Source: Rhynchopus sp. YZ270_cl-10 (Eukaryota > Euglenozoa > Diplonemea > Diplonemida > Diplonemidae). From it: a stretch of 64,000 nt of DNA. A program made the translations under genes and the position numbers. The stretch is taken from assembly GCA_964035575.1 (NCBI GenBank), contig OZ037879.1, positions 186,001-250,000 of the forward strand, given 5' to 3'. Below, piece by piece: positions 1 through 11,225 of this stretch. The notes beneath the pieces are model-generated. The model was given only the letters and a program-made list of their open reading frames with translations. It was not told the origin of the DNA and did not search any database. Within the stretch, counting starts at the first letter, position 1. Each line of letters begins with the position of its first letter.

Positions 1-204
1 GTATCTGGGTATCTGGGTATCTGGGTATCTGGGTATCTGGGTATCTGGGTATCTGGGTATCTGGGTATCTGGGTATCTGGGTATCTGGGTATCTGGGTAT
101 CTGGGTATCTGGGTATCTGGGTATCTGGGTATCTGGGTATCTGGGTATCTGGGTATCTGGGTATCTGGGTATCTGGGTATCTGGGTATCTGGGTATCTGG
201 GTAT
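1..204. repeat. 8-bp tandem array, unit GTATCTGG
   Basis: About 25 head-to-tail copies of GTATCTGG run from the window edge to about 204, nearly without variation. Read on the other strand the unit is CCCAGATA, one base from the CCCAGGTA array inside the transposon at 47134-48263. It is probably the expandable internal satellite of the same element family rather than a telomere. Confidence 0.9.
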
Positions 205-566
205 ACCCGAAAACCAACTTTTTTGGGGTACCCGAAAAAAGTTGGCGATATGGTCAGACATGCCCGAAAATAAGTTGAGAAATGGTCAGAGATACCCGAA
301 ATACCCGAAAATAAGTTCAGATATTGGTCAGTTATGCCCTATTTTTGAAAATGGGGCATCTCTGACCAATATCTGAACTTATTTTCGGGTATCTCTGACC
401 AATATCTGAACTTATTTTCGGGTATCTCTGACCATTTCAAAAAAAGGGTAGGGCATAACTGACTATTCCCCAAATTTTTTTTTTTGGAAAAAAAAATGGC
501 AAAGACAAAGGGAAAAACGGGAGAAAAGGGAAAAACGGGAAATTTGAACACCCTCCACAAAAAAAG
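205..566. repeat. Inverted/subterminal repeat block with a small TIR element
   Basis: The block consists of direct and inverted copies of a unit around GGGTATCTCTGACC and ATAAGTTCAGATATTGG. Within it, 326-464 is bounded by TCAGTTATGCCCTA and its complement, the same ends as the small element at 32264-32358. It looks like the terminal region of a DNA transposon whose other end is outside the window. No coding sequence is seen. Confidence 0.6.
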
Positions 567-2690
567 TTCGATTTCGTGACAAGCCGATTTTTTCATTGAC
601 ACACAAAATTCAATTTAGTGACAAATGACTTTTTTCATTGACAAAAAAAAATTCGATTTCGTGACAAATCCATTTTTTCATTGACAAAAAAATGTCATTG
701 AAAAAAATGGATTTTGTCAAGGAAAAAGTCGTGACAGCCAACCCGCCAGTCACTGAAAAGTGACCAGACAGCCACTTGACAAACACAAAAGAGGCCATTC
801 TTGAGCTGTCTAGAAACCTAAGGGCAGAGACTGAAGACACAAGGTATGATAACTTTATGATTATGCAAGACTTAGTATATCGCGAACACGGTCAGGCTTG
901 CACGCCTCTGGCCAGAGGCCAGCCCCACTAAATGATATGCAGCAGACACTCATTGCAGATTTCATTTTCATTCGGTAAAAAATTAATGGGTGCGCAAGTT
1001 TCTATACCTAATACCCCAACCCTCACCCATACATTCCATTACACACACCAAAACAGATCGAATCCACCAGCGCATGCGACGGAAGCAGATTCAGATTGTG
1101 GTTTGATAAGCAGAGTTCGGTTATTATGGTGGTGGAAAGGGGGGTGGGAACACTTTGTCAGTCACTGCTATAGCCATTAACCAGGGAGCATAGCTAGTGC
1201 AAGAAATTCGACTTTGGAAACCTTCCGGAAAGTCTGTCCTCTGCTTCCGGAGGACTAGACACAAGAAAATATTGTTTGTTCCCCCAGAAAACCAGTGCAC
1301 AATTCACACTCCTTGTGGGTGGTCTTGTTGCCTTTTCGTCATAGTAATTTTGGCCCAGGCATGCTCTTGAAGCATGACAATTTAGTGTGTATGGGGCAGG
1401 GTGTTGTTTTGTTCTGAATTCTCTTTGTTATAACATCTAAGTCAATCGCGGGTGGTGGTTTGTGTAGCGTGAGGCACTCTTTTTAGCAAACTTCCTGCGG
1501 CTGCTAAAGTGTTATTTCTTCGGATTTAACAACGTACAGCGTAACATAGTGGTTTAGCCTGGTCGACACAACCTTTGATAGATACGGGATAACCAACCCC
1601 CTTCGACCCCTCGTGGGTTCACTGAACAAGCCCTAGTGGTAGTTAAACGCGATTGACATTTACATTCCTAAAGATGAAAGAACAAGACAACACTTCTGTA
1701 CCCGCGCATCAAAATTGTGGAAAACTTTGCACCCCAAACACCCTCAACAACGCCCGCCAAAAGGCGCCCCTTGTTGCTGGGAGTTGGTTCTCATTGATAC
1801 ACTGCACAGCAGGCATTCCTCTGAGTCCAACGCATGTTTGGCCTGTCTGCGGCGTTGTACTTCAGGTGCACGAAGACAGGGTCTGGTGGTAAATTTTGCG
1901 TAGTACTGCGACGTGGTACTACGTGGGTCTGGGAACCTGGTACCTGGGTACAGGATATTTGTTGTAAAGACATCTTCCACCATGCATTGAGGAGGGTAAG
2001 ACAGTGTTCGCAGTTTCTACCTGATAGCATTACACATTTAACTTCTCCACGGGGTCTTGGGCCGTTCATTCGGTTATACCTTGACTACCGGAAGATATTC
2101 TTGAGGCCTTTTTGGTCTCTAGAATATCCGGTCTTCCCGAACGGAGGCACACTTTGTGTGTTACTACGACCTGGCAATTTCCAGCAGTAGGTTAAGTAAT
2201 CTTTCTTGTAAATTGTTGGATCATTATCTCCTCAGTGCATGAATGCCCCACGTGACTGGACACTTTTGTGTTTGTCATGTGGAGCTGTGGTTGCTCTTTC
2301 ACGACTTTTATCCTTGTATCCAGTGTACCCAGTACCCAGTGACCTGTCACGACTTTTTCCGTGACAAAAAGTTTGGTTTCCTTGACAAAATCCATTTCTG
2401 TCACGACTTTTTCCTTGACAAAAAGTTCGGTTTCCTTGACAAAATCCATTTTTTCATTGACATTTTTTTGTCACTGAATTTTTGGATTTGTCACGAAATC
2501 GAATTTTTTTTGTCAATGAAAAAATCGGTTTGTCACGAAATCGAATTTTGTGTGTCAATGAAAAAATTGGTTTGTCACGAAATCGATTTTTTTTTGTCAC
2601 GAAATCGAATCTTTCAAAAAAATTCCGTGACAAAATTCCGTGACAAATCGGTGTCACGGTAATTTTCGAGGCCGAAATCGAACTTTTCTC
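567..2690 (+). mobile_element. 2.1-kb non-autonomous TIR element, copy A
   Basis: Almost the whole interval is repeated in inverted orientation at 27342-29576. Both ends are built from GTGACAAA / TCACGAAATCG subrepeats facing inward. The right end runs to CTTTTCTC at 2690; the left terminus has lost about 100 bp of the terminal repeat. The 800-2250 core has short reading frames differing by about one residue in 82 from copy B, so the copies are young. No transposase domain is recognisable. Long T/A flanks hide any target duplication. Confidence 0.8.
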
Positions 2691-2954
2691 AAAAAAAAAA
2701 TGAACCTCTGCTAGTGTGGCTGAAAGGGGGGGAGGAAAAAGTGCTGAAAAAGTGCGAACTAGCCCCCAAAAAATTTTCCCCTCCTTGTAAAAGTTGAACA
2801 CTGTGTACCGTGAAGAAAGAGTGGAGATCACACGAAAAAAAAGCGAGGTGGCAAATTTATCAATTTTATCAGAAAATACTTTGATTGGGGCATCATTTCC
2901 CCCCCCCCCCCCCCCTTAACCCCTTCAAAACGCCCCTACCCAAAACAACCATAC
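2691..2954. other. Spacer with a C tract
   Basis: No gene is seen. A run of about 17 C lies at about 2899-2917. Any continuation of the adjacent minus-strand gene would have to lie here or further left, but no matching exon was recognised. Confidence 0.6.
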
Positions 2955-3590
2955 CTCAATAAACAGCACATCGCATGCCTCCTCTGCTCTGACCCACTGC
3001 TTCAACTCCTCTGCCAGAATCGCGTACTCCCCGATCAGCACCGGCGCGTGCAGCGTCTTGATGTATCTATACGTCGTGCCCTCAGGGACGTCCTGCATCC
3101 CTTTCACCTTTGCTGTGCTGTCTGTGCTGGCGACCACCGCCCTACCCTGCAGGAGCACGGCGAGGGCGAAGGAGGGCTCTCGCTCGTAGAAGAGAAATTC
3201 ACCTCTGCTGAACGACCAGGGGGTTGCCGAAGCGGCAAGGTCACGCAGCTGCTTGCGAGGCCAGAGGCGGAAGATGGGGGATGCTTGGATCGCAGCGATC
3301 CGGCCGTCGAGAGAGAGAAAATGCGCACCCCTCTCTGCAATCGTACCACGTCGCCGCCTATGTGCCAAAACCAACAGCACCCGAGGGACAAACAAATTTT
3401 CAAACCCCCACACCGCCATCGCATCAAGAATCTGCAGAAACCGCTCATCCAGCCCACACAACACCCTCCGCGACGGCAAAGACAACAGCCCTTCCCTTAC
3501 TAAAATGCGTGGCCGAGGGCTCCCTTTGTACTTCAATATTGCCCTGGAGAGCTCCTCCGAGACTTCGTCAGAGGGGAGGAGGGTAGACAT
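2955..3590 (-). CDS. Cyclic-nucleotide-binding-domain-like protein, first exon only
   Basis: The exon encodes 212 residues from the ATG at 3590 (MSTLLPSDEV) to a donor-like G|GTATGG at 2954. Residues about 115-212 resemble a cNMP-binding fold: a helix (LWPRKQLRDL), the strand pattern of FSRGEFLFYE with LAVLLQGRAVV, and a phosphate-cassette-like GEYAIL. The usual Arg of the cassette is not evident, so nucleotide binding is doubtful. Before it lies a basic, leucine-rich region. No second exon is visible downstream, where the spacer gives way at 2690 to a transposon copy; the gene is either interrupted by that insertion or has a very long intron. An upstream in-frame ATG exists, but 3590 is where protein-like sequence starts. 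The family call is moderately sure, the structure poorly known. Confidence 0.55.
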
Positions 3591-3751
3591 AAGAGAGGAG
3601 AGAAAGAGAGAAAGAAACAGAGAAAGAGAAAGGTCACATTGTGTGTTTTTTGTCCCCTTCTTTATTCGTGGTTGTAGAGAGAAGGGTAGGGGGGGAAGTT
3701 GTCTTTGTGCTGTAGGTGAGGTTTTGCTGAGGGAAAAGGGGGGGGGGGGGG

Positions 3752-4391
3752 TAGGGGGTCCGACTCCCATGTAAAATTTTGTCCGGTTTTCATTTTTTTC
3801 AACATTCGGCCATTTCCCGGGCACCCCCGGGCGAATCCTGCCCCCAAAATAGGGTGTCTGGGCACTGTGGGGCTAAATTCACCCTCTAGGTACCCCAAAA
3901 TACAAAAAAAATTGAAAAATATGGTGAAAAATAGGCTATTTTGGCCTTTTGGGCAACATAGCCGATTTTGACCAAATTTCCAAAAAATCAAAAAAAAGTC
4001 CAAAAAATAGACGAAAAAAGGCGTCTCTGCACACAATTTCGACCCAAAAATGTGTTTTGGGTCAATTGAAAACGGGGTTTCACCCTTTTGACACTTTTTT
4101 TGACGTTTTTTTGTGTTTTTAGGTGCAAAAACGTCCTTGGAACACCGGGGGTGTTCCAAGGATGTTCCAAGGACGAGAAAAAACACAAAAAAAGCGTCGC
4201 AAAATTGTCAAAAGGGTGAAAAACCGGTTGCAATTGACTCAACCCACTTATTTCCGTCGAAATTGTGGCCAGAGACGCCTTCTTTCGTCTATTTTTTGGG
4301 GTTTTTTTTGGTTTTTTTTTGGAGACACCATTTTTAGTCAAAAACCGGCCATTTTGCCTAAGGCCAAAAAACCGATTTTTCACCATATTTT

Positions 4392-4428
<37 letters not shown>

Positions 4429-4764
4429 AATCTGTATTCTGTAACCTCTCTCTATTTTACGGCAGGTGTGACCGGTTGAGGTGATACTTCCGGACTGAGG
4501 AAGGGCATTCTTTTACTTTTTTTTCTGTGTGTTTGTTTTCTTGTTGTAGTCTTTTTTGGTGAAGGGGCTTGGCCGACGACACTGAGAACCTCTGAGAACC
4601 CCTATTTTTTTTGTATTTTGGGGTACCTAGAGGGTGAATTTAGCCCCACAGAGCCCAGACACCCTATTTTGGGGGCAGGATTCGCCCGGGGGTGCCCGGG
4701 AAATGGCCGAATGTTGAAAAAAATGAAAACCGGACAAAATTATACATGGGAGTCGGACCCCCTA
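3752..4764. mobile_element. Fold-back (long inverted repeat) element
   Basis: Both ends read TAGGGGGTCCGACTCCCATG inward, and the arms continue as inverted copies almost to a centre near 4135-4160, where CCTTGGAACACC meets GGTGTTCCAAGG. A poly-T-headed insertion at 4396-4604 splits the right arm. It lies between G tracts. No coding capacity is seen. Confidence 0.8.
4396..4604 (-). mobile_element. Poly(A)-tailed retroposon-like insertion
   Basis: This about 210-bp segment is absent from the left arm of the surrounding fold-back element, so it is an insertion. Read on the minus strand it starts GGGGTTCTCAGAGG and ends in about 28 A, as expected for target-primed reverse transcription. No similarity to the LINE end at 56719 is obvious and no pol III boxes were recognised. 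It may be a SINE or a processed transcript. Confidence 0.55.
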
Positions 4765-4765
4765 A

Positions 4766-5369
4766 GGGGGGGGGGTCAAATGCACTTAAAAAAACGATAC
4801 AAACGTCATTTTTTCGAGTTTTTGATAAAAACGCATTATTTTGGATGATTGAGTAGAAATTTTGACCAAGAACCTCTCAAAAACATCGTGGGGGGTGGTT
4901 TTCATGCCAGAGGGGGATCACATGCACCCCAAATGGTGAAATTCCAAAAAAAAAAAAAAATTGCCCATGATTGGTACCAGCCCCACCAATTCCTTAAGGA
5001 GTTAAATTCCGATTTTTTTCATTTTTTTTGCGATTTTTTTGCTCAAAAACTGACGATACCCTGTTTTCGGGGCAAAACTCTCTAATTTTGGGCAGTTCCG
5101 TGTGAAAATATGCAAAAATAGTCAAAAATTGGAAAATCGTTAAGGAAATCGTTAAGGAAAATCCTTAAGACTTAACGTGGGGTACCAATCACAGGCAATT
5201 TTTTCATTTTTGACGTCTAGGCGCTCCTGGGCCCGAAAAATGGGTCAAAACCGACCTACAAACAGTTTTCCACACGATATGTGTCACATTTTCGGGTCAG
5301 ATTCACTTAGAAATGCATTTTTATCGAAAACTGAAAAAAGTGGGTTTGTATCACCCATTTGACCCCCCC
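4766..5369. mobile_element. TIR element with ends GGGGGGTCAAATG
   Basis: The left end (from 4766) and the inverted right end (to 5369) share GGGGGGTCAAATG, then GATACAAAC and a TCGATAAAAA-like stretch within the first 60 bp. It directly abuts the fold-back element on the left and another TIR element on the right. The interior is AT-rich with no recognisable gene. Confidence 0.7.
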
Positions 5370-6213
5370 TAGGCATACTGTGCAGGCGAGCCGTTTTTAG
5401 GCGAGTTTTTCGTTTTCCTGATTTTCAGGAAAAACTCGCCAAAAACTCGCCCTACTCGCCCATTACTCGCCTATTACTCGCCAAAACTCGCCAAAAACTC
5501 GCCAAAACTCGCCTAAACTCGCCAAAAACTCGCCTTAACTCGCCTAAACTCGCCCACATTTGGGTGCAAATCCTGGTGCACATACGCACCTTGGGGGTGA
5601 AAATGTGCACCAGGATGTGAAAATGGAGGGCGGGGGTGACTGATGACAACATGCCACTCGAAAACACACAAAAAAATTGAAATTGTGTCACTTGTACGTC
5701 TAAAGGCAACCATGTCACGGCAGTGGCTGACAGGCATGTATGTAAACATTTGCTCCAGGGGAAGATCCAAGCGTGCCATAGATCCCGGGGGACAAGACGT
5801 GCTACAATCCGGAGGATGACGAAGACATGAGCCGGGGCTACACTCGCTGTACAATGTCCTCGCCATGCCGGTAAATGGCAACCCTGCAGGCCACCCCTTG
5901 GCGGTATTCCACCACGACTACATCGCACCCATCTGTGCAAACTTCATGGATCCGCAGAAGCTACAGCTGGACTGGTGGTACTGGTTGTGGAAGCCTACAA
6001 AGCAAACTGTAGAGGTCTTGTTCAAGTGGAACGAAAAAAATTTTCTCTTCAAAACTCAAATTTCCCTCATATTTTCGTGTGTACACTTTTCCCAAGGTAA
6101 AATCCCTACCAAAAAAAAAAAACTCGCCAAAACTCGCCCCCCAAAAATGGGCGAGTTTTAGGCGAGTTTTTGGCGAGTAGGCGAGTTTTTTTTACTCGCC
6201 CGCACAGTATGCC

Positions 6214-6216
<3 letters not shown>
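5370..6216. mobile_element. TIR element with subterminal ACTCGCC arrays
   Basis: The ends read CCTAGGCATACTGTGC and its complement. Just inside are irregular arrays of AAAACTCGCC units (5400-5560 and 6120-6200). The unique core 5560-6090 has no recognisable protein. The pattern of short terminal repeat plus arrayed subterminal units fits a non-autonomous DNA transposon. Confidence 0.75.

Positions 6217-6243
<27 letters not shown>
6216..6243. repeat. G28 homopolymer tract
   Basis: An uninterrupted run of 28 G lies at the right border of the preceding TIR element. Shorter G or C runs mark the borders of neighbouring elements. Confidence 0.9.
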
Positions 6244-6244
<1 letters not shown>

Positions 6245-6249
6245 TCTGT

Positions 6250-6370
6250 AGGAAAAAAGGTAGAGTTGAAATACAAAGCCGTCTCGGTCTCGTGAACAGT
6301 GTACCTTGGTATGACCTGGCTGTACCGGGGCCAACCATGCAGTCCTACAATCCATTTCGTGGTTTTACAC
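6250..6370 (-). mobile_element. Short dispersed repeat, family C (SINE-like)
   Basis: About 120 bp are shared with 40556-40672 and 44347-44470, and in part with 34672-34740. Read on the minus strand, the copies run from ACCACGAAATGGAT through GACTGCATGGTTGG and ACCAAGGTACACTG to a 3' end TTTGTATTTCAAC. In the better copies a loop with ACGAGAG precedes that end. Confidence 0.6.
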
Positions 6371-7319
6371 TGGGAGATTCTCGAGAGGTGGGTGGCAGTA
6401 AATCATGACCACAGCAAACAACCTTGCTTCGTTGAGCTCCAGCTTGCTCCTTGATCCTAAACGCAGCGGGAGGGTGGATCTTGTGGGGGTTCTGGTGGAC
6501 TCAACCTGGAAGGCGGACTACCAACGTGAACTAGCTGGGGATTGGGTCATGTACCAAAGGTACACTGTCACGAGAGGGTTATCTAATAAAAATGGGGGTG
6601 GGAGAAGGAAAATATTTTTTTTTTGTGTCGTCTCTTTGCAAGGGGGGTGGGTGGAGCTTCACCCCCTCACACCCTTGTATGACTGTATGTTTTTTTTTTC
6701 CCTATATTTTTACTCGGAAAACTTAGCTACAAGATTTATCCGGTAGGAGGAGAAGGAGGAATTTAAAAAAACCCCTATTGATAATCTGTTGAATTACAGG
6801 GGGTATCGAATAAGTGATGTAGTGCCCCGGTTTTTATTTTATTTTTGGAAAATAATTCCTGACCAAGAGTCTTAGAGAGAGTAGAACAGGAAAATATTGG
6901 TCAAAATCGGAGGGGTCAAATCTTTGTCCATTTTTTCAAAGTGACCCCACCACAGAGTGGTATTTTCCCGGAAATGACATCAGAACACAGTTTGTTCAGA
7001 TTTAGACGTTTTTTTATTATTATTATCATACGCGCACTACTTTGTGAGCGGAAAGTGTCGCGTCGTTCACTCACCCCAACCGCACTCCGCAACACCACCC
7101 AGCAGGTGAGAGGGTGTGTGGAAGCGTCAACGCATCAAACAACTACAAGAAGGGGGGTGAGGGAACGACAAAAGACACTTTTGGTCAGTAATTCAACAGC
7201 ACACTCAGATGTGGCGAGGGGCACTTGTATTCAACTTTTTTGATTTTTTTTTTCTTTTTTTTCCCACCCCCTTCTGGAAAATCCTGATTTTCACGTTCAC
7301 CGAATATTAGTACCCGGTA
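6371..7319. other. Gene-free spacer with one dispersed repeat
   Basis: No supported gene. A plus-strand open stretch (6405-6600) has mixed composition but no recognisable domain. The part at 7025-7190 (CTCCGCAACAC, GGAAGCG..AACGCATCA, GAGGGAACG..AAAAGACAC) is repeated in diverged form at 26865-26990. Confidence 0.5.
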
Positions 7320-7850
7320 TTTCATAGATGGTAGTCGGCCCGAGTCGGGCCGAGTTTTTGGAAAATCTGGGAGTCGGGCCGACTCGGGCCGACTTTTTTT
7401 TATTTTTTTTTTTTTTTTCAAAAGTCGGGCCGACTCGGGCCGAGTCGAAAAAAAAATTTTTGTTTAAAAAAAACTCGGCCCGAGTCGGCCCGAGTCAGCC
7501 CGACTCGGGTCCCGTCGGCCCCCCCACAGTAAAATCTTTTCCAAAAAAAAAAAACCCAAAAAAAACATACATTGAAATCCCCGGGAGTCGCGGAGACTCT
7601 CCACTGGTGTTTTCGAGAGTTTTAGCGATTAAAAAAAAAGAAAAAAAATTCGCGATTAATCGCGAATTTGTGAAAAACTCTCGAAAACTCTCCAATTTAA
7701 AAAAAAACTCTCCAAAACTCTCCAAAACTCTCCAATACTCCCCGATTTAAAAAAAATACTCTCGAAAACTCTCCAATTTATAAAATAAAAATTTGCGATT
7801 AATCGCGAATTTATGAAAAAATCTCGAAAACTGGGCCATCTATGAACGGG
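7320..7850. repeat. Inverted-repeat-bounded block with GTCGGGCCGA arrays
   Basis: TTCATAGATGG at 7320 and its complement at about 7840 bound the block. Inside are clustered GTCGGGCCGACTCGGGCCGA-type units (7335-7520). The interval overlaps the left end of the element at 7569-8639, so the two are not simply nested. Confidence 0.45.
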
Positions 7851-8639
7851 GAGAGATTTTTTCACAAGCTCTCACTACGTTCCGAGGGGGTTTTTGTACT
7901 TTAGTGGTGTGGCTGGCAACATGTATTCTGTGGTGGTCAAAAGTGCAATGTTCCTTCTCCAATGGATTTATTGGGTGTACTGCTATACTGGGACAATATG
8001 GTCAGATCACTCTTCAAACCACCTGGAAAAGTGCACGGCATCTAAGAATTTCCGCCTGCGGCGGGAAGCCTCGACCCGTTTTCACCCTTTTTTGTTCCTT
8101 ATCCCCATATTATTTAAAATAGCCCTGCTTACATGTGGTGGTATGCTTCCCTGCTGGTATGGTGTACCATTTTTCGCCCAGAGTAATTTAAGCGTAATTA
8201 TATCTTAAACAGGTGTGGATAATTTCCAAGCGCGGAATTAACCCGTCGCATTTGTGATCGACCTGTGGGCTCGTTTGCTCATGTCCGCCACCACTGTGCC
8301 GCCTAAAGCCGCGAGGCTTATCACCCCTCTGTCGTGGTGGGTGCATTTTGCGAATCAATCGGTAGGTGTAATGTGAGTACGTAGACTGAACGTGTGCCCA
8401 GGTAGGCACAGGTCAGATGCGGATAGCACCAGGTGTGCACGGTTGTGTTTGGGGTAAAATGCTACAAAAAATCGCGATTTTACTCCCGGGGATTAATCGC
8501 GAATTTTGTCGCGATTAATCGCGAAAACTCTCCGTAAAAAAACACTCTCGAAAACTCTCGAAACCAAAAAAACACTCACGGGGTGTTCGTTTTTTTGATT
8601 TTTTGCCAAACTCCCCGTGACTCCCCGGGATTTCAATGT
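7569..8639. mobile_element. TIR element with ends ACATTGAAATCCC
   Basis: Left ACATTGAAATCC..GGGAGTC and right GACTCCCCGGGATTTCAATGT are inverted copies. Subterminal repeats of AAAACTCTCGAAAACTCTCC and CGATTAATCGCGAATTT flank a unique core with no recognisable gene. A small related element lies at 26343-26440. No target duplication was found. Confidence 0.6.
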
Positions 8640-9712
8640 CTGAAGACTTATCTTTTGCTGTGGATATGTTTTAACCAATCGGGCCATTGCTCGGAATTCC
8701 CAAAAATGCTGACCAACACTTTGCAGAACAGGTGGACAAACACACCCTAGGCTATCGCTGTATTGGTATAAACCACGCAGTGCTCTCACAAGGCTCCGAA
8801 GGTCGAACATCTTCTTCCAGGGGCCTTTGTTTTTGTTCTGTTAATAATCGCCTAAGAACCCATTTCGGGGCTAATAGGGTCTGTACTCAATGTTGGCCGA
8901 AGCCTTTTGTTACGGAAGGTATAGACGTCGTCCTGAACCCGTGAGAGCAACTTTTTATGAACATTTCTTCCTCCCCCCGGGGGTAGTACATGAGCGCTGG
9001 ACACACCCTGGTATTACTTACCCTCTAGAAGGGTTGTGTAGGTTGCGGCTCTGAGACCGTCCTTGTTTAGTATTCCTTAGAGAAAGGAAGAGGGGAGAGG
9101 GGAGAAGGGGGAGGGGGAGGCCCGCATACCCCGTAGGCGAATTCGTATTCGCCCTATATTCGAATTCCCAGAATTCCTGGACCACATTCGGAATGCCTGC
9201 TGTGCATAAGTCCGAAACCCCGTGTATAAGTCCGGATGCCCTCAGCCCCCCCAAAAATCGGACTGATACGCAGACTTATGCTCGGGGGGGAGTAGGTATG
9301 GGGAAAATACGCGTATTTTCAGCGTCTTCACCAGGCCCTTAGGGTGGTACTTTTTGCTGGTCAGCGGACCAGCAACCCTAGGTATTGCTGGTCCGGGTAA
9401 AAAATAAAATAAAAACAAGATGTGCGTTGCTGCACTTTCTTTTTTGCTGCGTCAACAAAAAAAAAGAGAAAAAAATCGCCTCAGTGCGACGTTGGTGAGG
9501 TACCTCAGGGTTTGCACTTAATGTTGGGCGAAGCTTTTCTTTGTCGACAACTTCACCACACTGGGCAAAGATACCGCTCAAATAGATGCAGGCAGAAACA
9601 CTCATAATAAGAAGAGAAAAAAAAAATGAAAAGGGAGTTGAAGAAGCTGGGAAGATGAAATTCTGGTGGGTAGTCTCTAAAATCCCAGTCACCCTCTCTT
9701 TTTTTATATGAC
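8640..9712. other. Gene-free spacer with family F repeat pieces
   Basis: 8835-8940 (AATCGCCTAAGAACCC, then GTTGGCCGAAGCCTTTTGT and TAGACGTCG) matches 38998-39090. A shorter piece is at 9510-9560. 9075-9125 is G/A-rich. No coding sequence is supported. Confidence 0.5.
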
Positions 9713-10717
9713 CTCGTCCGGAAACCCCCCAGCCCAAAATCATCTATTTTGGGGTTTTTGGGGTTTTACCAGAAATTAGCGCCGATAGGTGCCCAGAACC
9801 ACCCCAGAAACCATATTCTGGCGGGTTTTGGGGGCTTTTGGGCAAAAATACACTTTTTTTGACTCATTTTTGGGTATTTTAGGGTGGTTTTAGGCTATTT
9901 TTGGCCTCAGTGGCTTGTATGGGGTAATTTTACTGTTTCGACCCCATTTTTGGAGGAACGTTCCACACACACCCGAACGATGTTCGGGGTCACATCGACC
10001 ACATATGAACACGATATGAGCAAGGTTGAATTAAGGAGTCATGTACAGAAGGGTGGGACCCACGTGCATTCGGGATCCAGGTGGAGCCCAACTTGACAAT
10101 ATCAGTGACCAAATACAGCAAGGGTACACGGATCTAAGGACAGACCTCAGGTTTCGGGCTCCACGTGGATCCCGAAAAGCTGTAAGGACTCAACATTTGC
10201 ACTCAGGAACCTCACTGGAGGGTAGTAGGGTGGTTTGGGGTGGTTTTGAGACACAGGTACGGGCTGTCTGCTGTTTTTTCCATGAAAGTGCCGTATCACC
10301 ACACAAAACACTAGGTACAATGGTGGCCAGTAAAACAGGGGTTAGCATGCAAAGCTCCACATCCCTCCAGCACACCCCACCCTGTACATGACTCCTTAAT
10401 TCAACCTTGCTCATATCGTGTTCATATGTGGTCGATGTGACCCCGAACATCGTTCGGGTGTGTGTGGAACGTTCCTCCAAAAATGGGGTCGAAACAGTAA
10501 AATTACCCCATACAAGCCACTGAGGCCAAAAATAGCCTAAAACCACCCTAAAATACCCAAAAATGAGTCAAAAAAAGTGTATTTTTGCCCAAAAGCCCCC
10601 AAAACCCGCCAGAATATGGTTTCTGGGGTGGTTCTGGGCACCTATCGGCGCTAATTTCTGGTAAAACCCCAAAAACCCCAAAATAGATGATTTTGGGCTG
10701 GGGGGTTTCCGGACGAG
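9713..10717. mobile_element. Long inverted-repeat element with near-identical ~337-bp arms
   Basis: The arms 9713-10050 and 10382-10717 are inverted copies without visible length differences beyond a base or two. Their conceptual translations are identical over more than 50 residues. The 330-bp spacer holds copies of TCGGGATCCA/TGGATCCCGA. Ends read CTCGTCCGGAAACC inward. No target duplication was seen. Arm identity implies recent origin or gene conversion. Confidence 0.85.
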
Positions 10718-10978
10718 CCCAATATATTTTTGTTTGTTTGAAAACCTTTTTACCATTCCTTTTTAGGGGAACGGAGCATGTACGGTCCTGGAAGCTCCAA
10801 GAAAATGGAGTCGGCGGGCTTAATAGGAAGTTGCCTTTCCTGAACGTGCACACACAACTGGCTATAAGGGGAGGTGTCGTCACTCACCTATATCATCATT
10901 GAAATAACATTGCCTACCAATGGTATACTCCAATACTGTTGCCCCTAATTTGTTTTTGTTTTTTTTTGCTTTTCCCAT

Positions 10979-11078
10979 CTGATTTTTACCCTGCGTATAG
11001 GCGCGTAAAGGCCCGTATTGGCCAAACCCCACCCATTTTTCCCAGCCTTTACGCGCCTATACGCGGGGTAAAAATCAG
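10979..11078. mobile_element. 100-bp palindromic MITE
   Basis: Arms of about 33 bp (CTGATTTTTACCC..GCGTATAGGCGCG and complement) surround a 30-bp loop, giving an almost complete hairpin. No target duplication was recognised. Confidence 0.7.
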
Positions 11079-11174
11079 GTGGTTTTCGCGGGGAAGGGTG
11101 ATAATATTAACCAAAGCATTCTCATATAGAAATGTGAGAAGCTCACAAAAAAGACAAAAAGAAAAAAAAGAAAA

Positions 11175-11225
11175 TAAGAAGAAAACTTGGACGATGAATG
11201 CGTCTCTCGTGCACACACACATCTC
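11175..11225 (-). repeat. Family D hairpin repeat
   Basis: Read on the minus strand: GTGTGCACGAGAGACGCATTC followed by ATCGTCCAAGTTTTC. It matches 40490-40535 and, more loosely, 18336-18387. The loop resembles the LINE 3' hairpin loop ACGAGAG. Confidence 0.5.

Noticed and set aside
1-204. Possible telomere
   Set aside because: GTATCTGG is not a known telomere unit, and a one-base variant of it sits internally in the transposon at 47134-48263.
1834-2190. 118-codon frame in the 2-kb element
   Set aside because: Repeated in all three copies of the transposon core and lacks any recognisable domain; not a host gene and not a transposase I can support.
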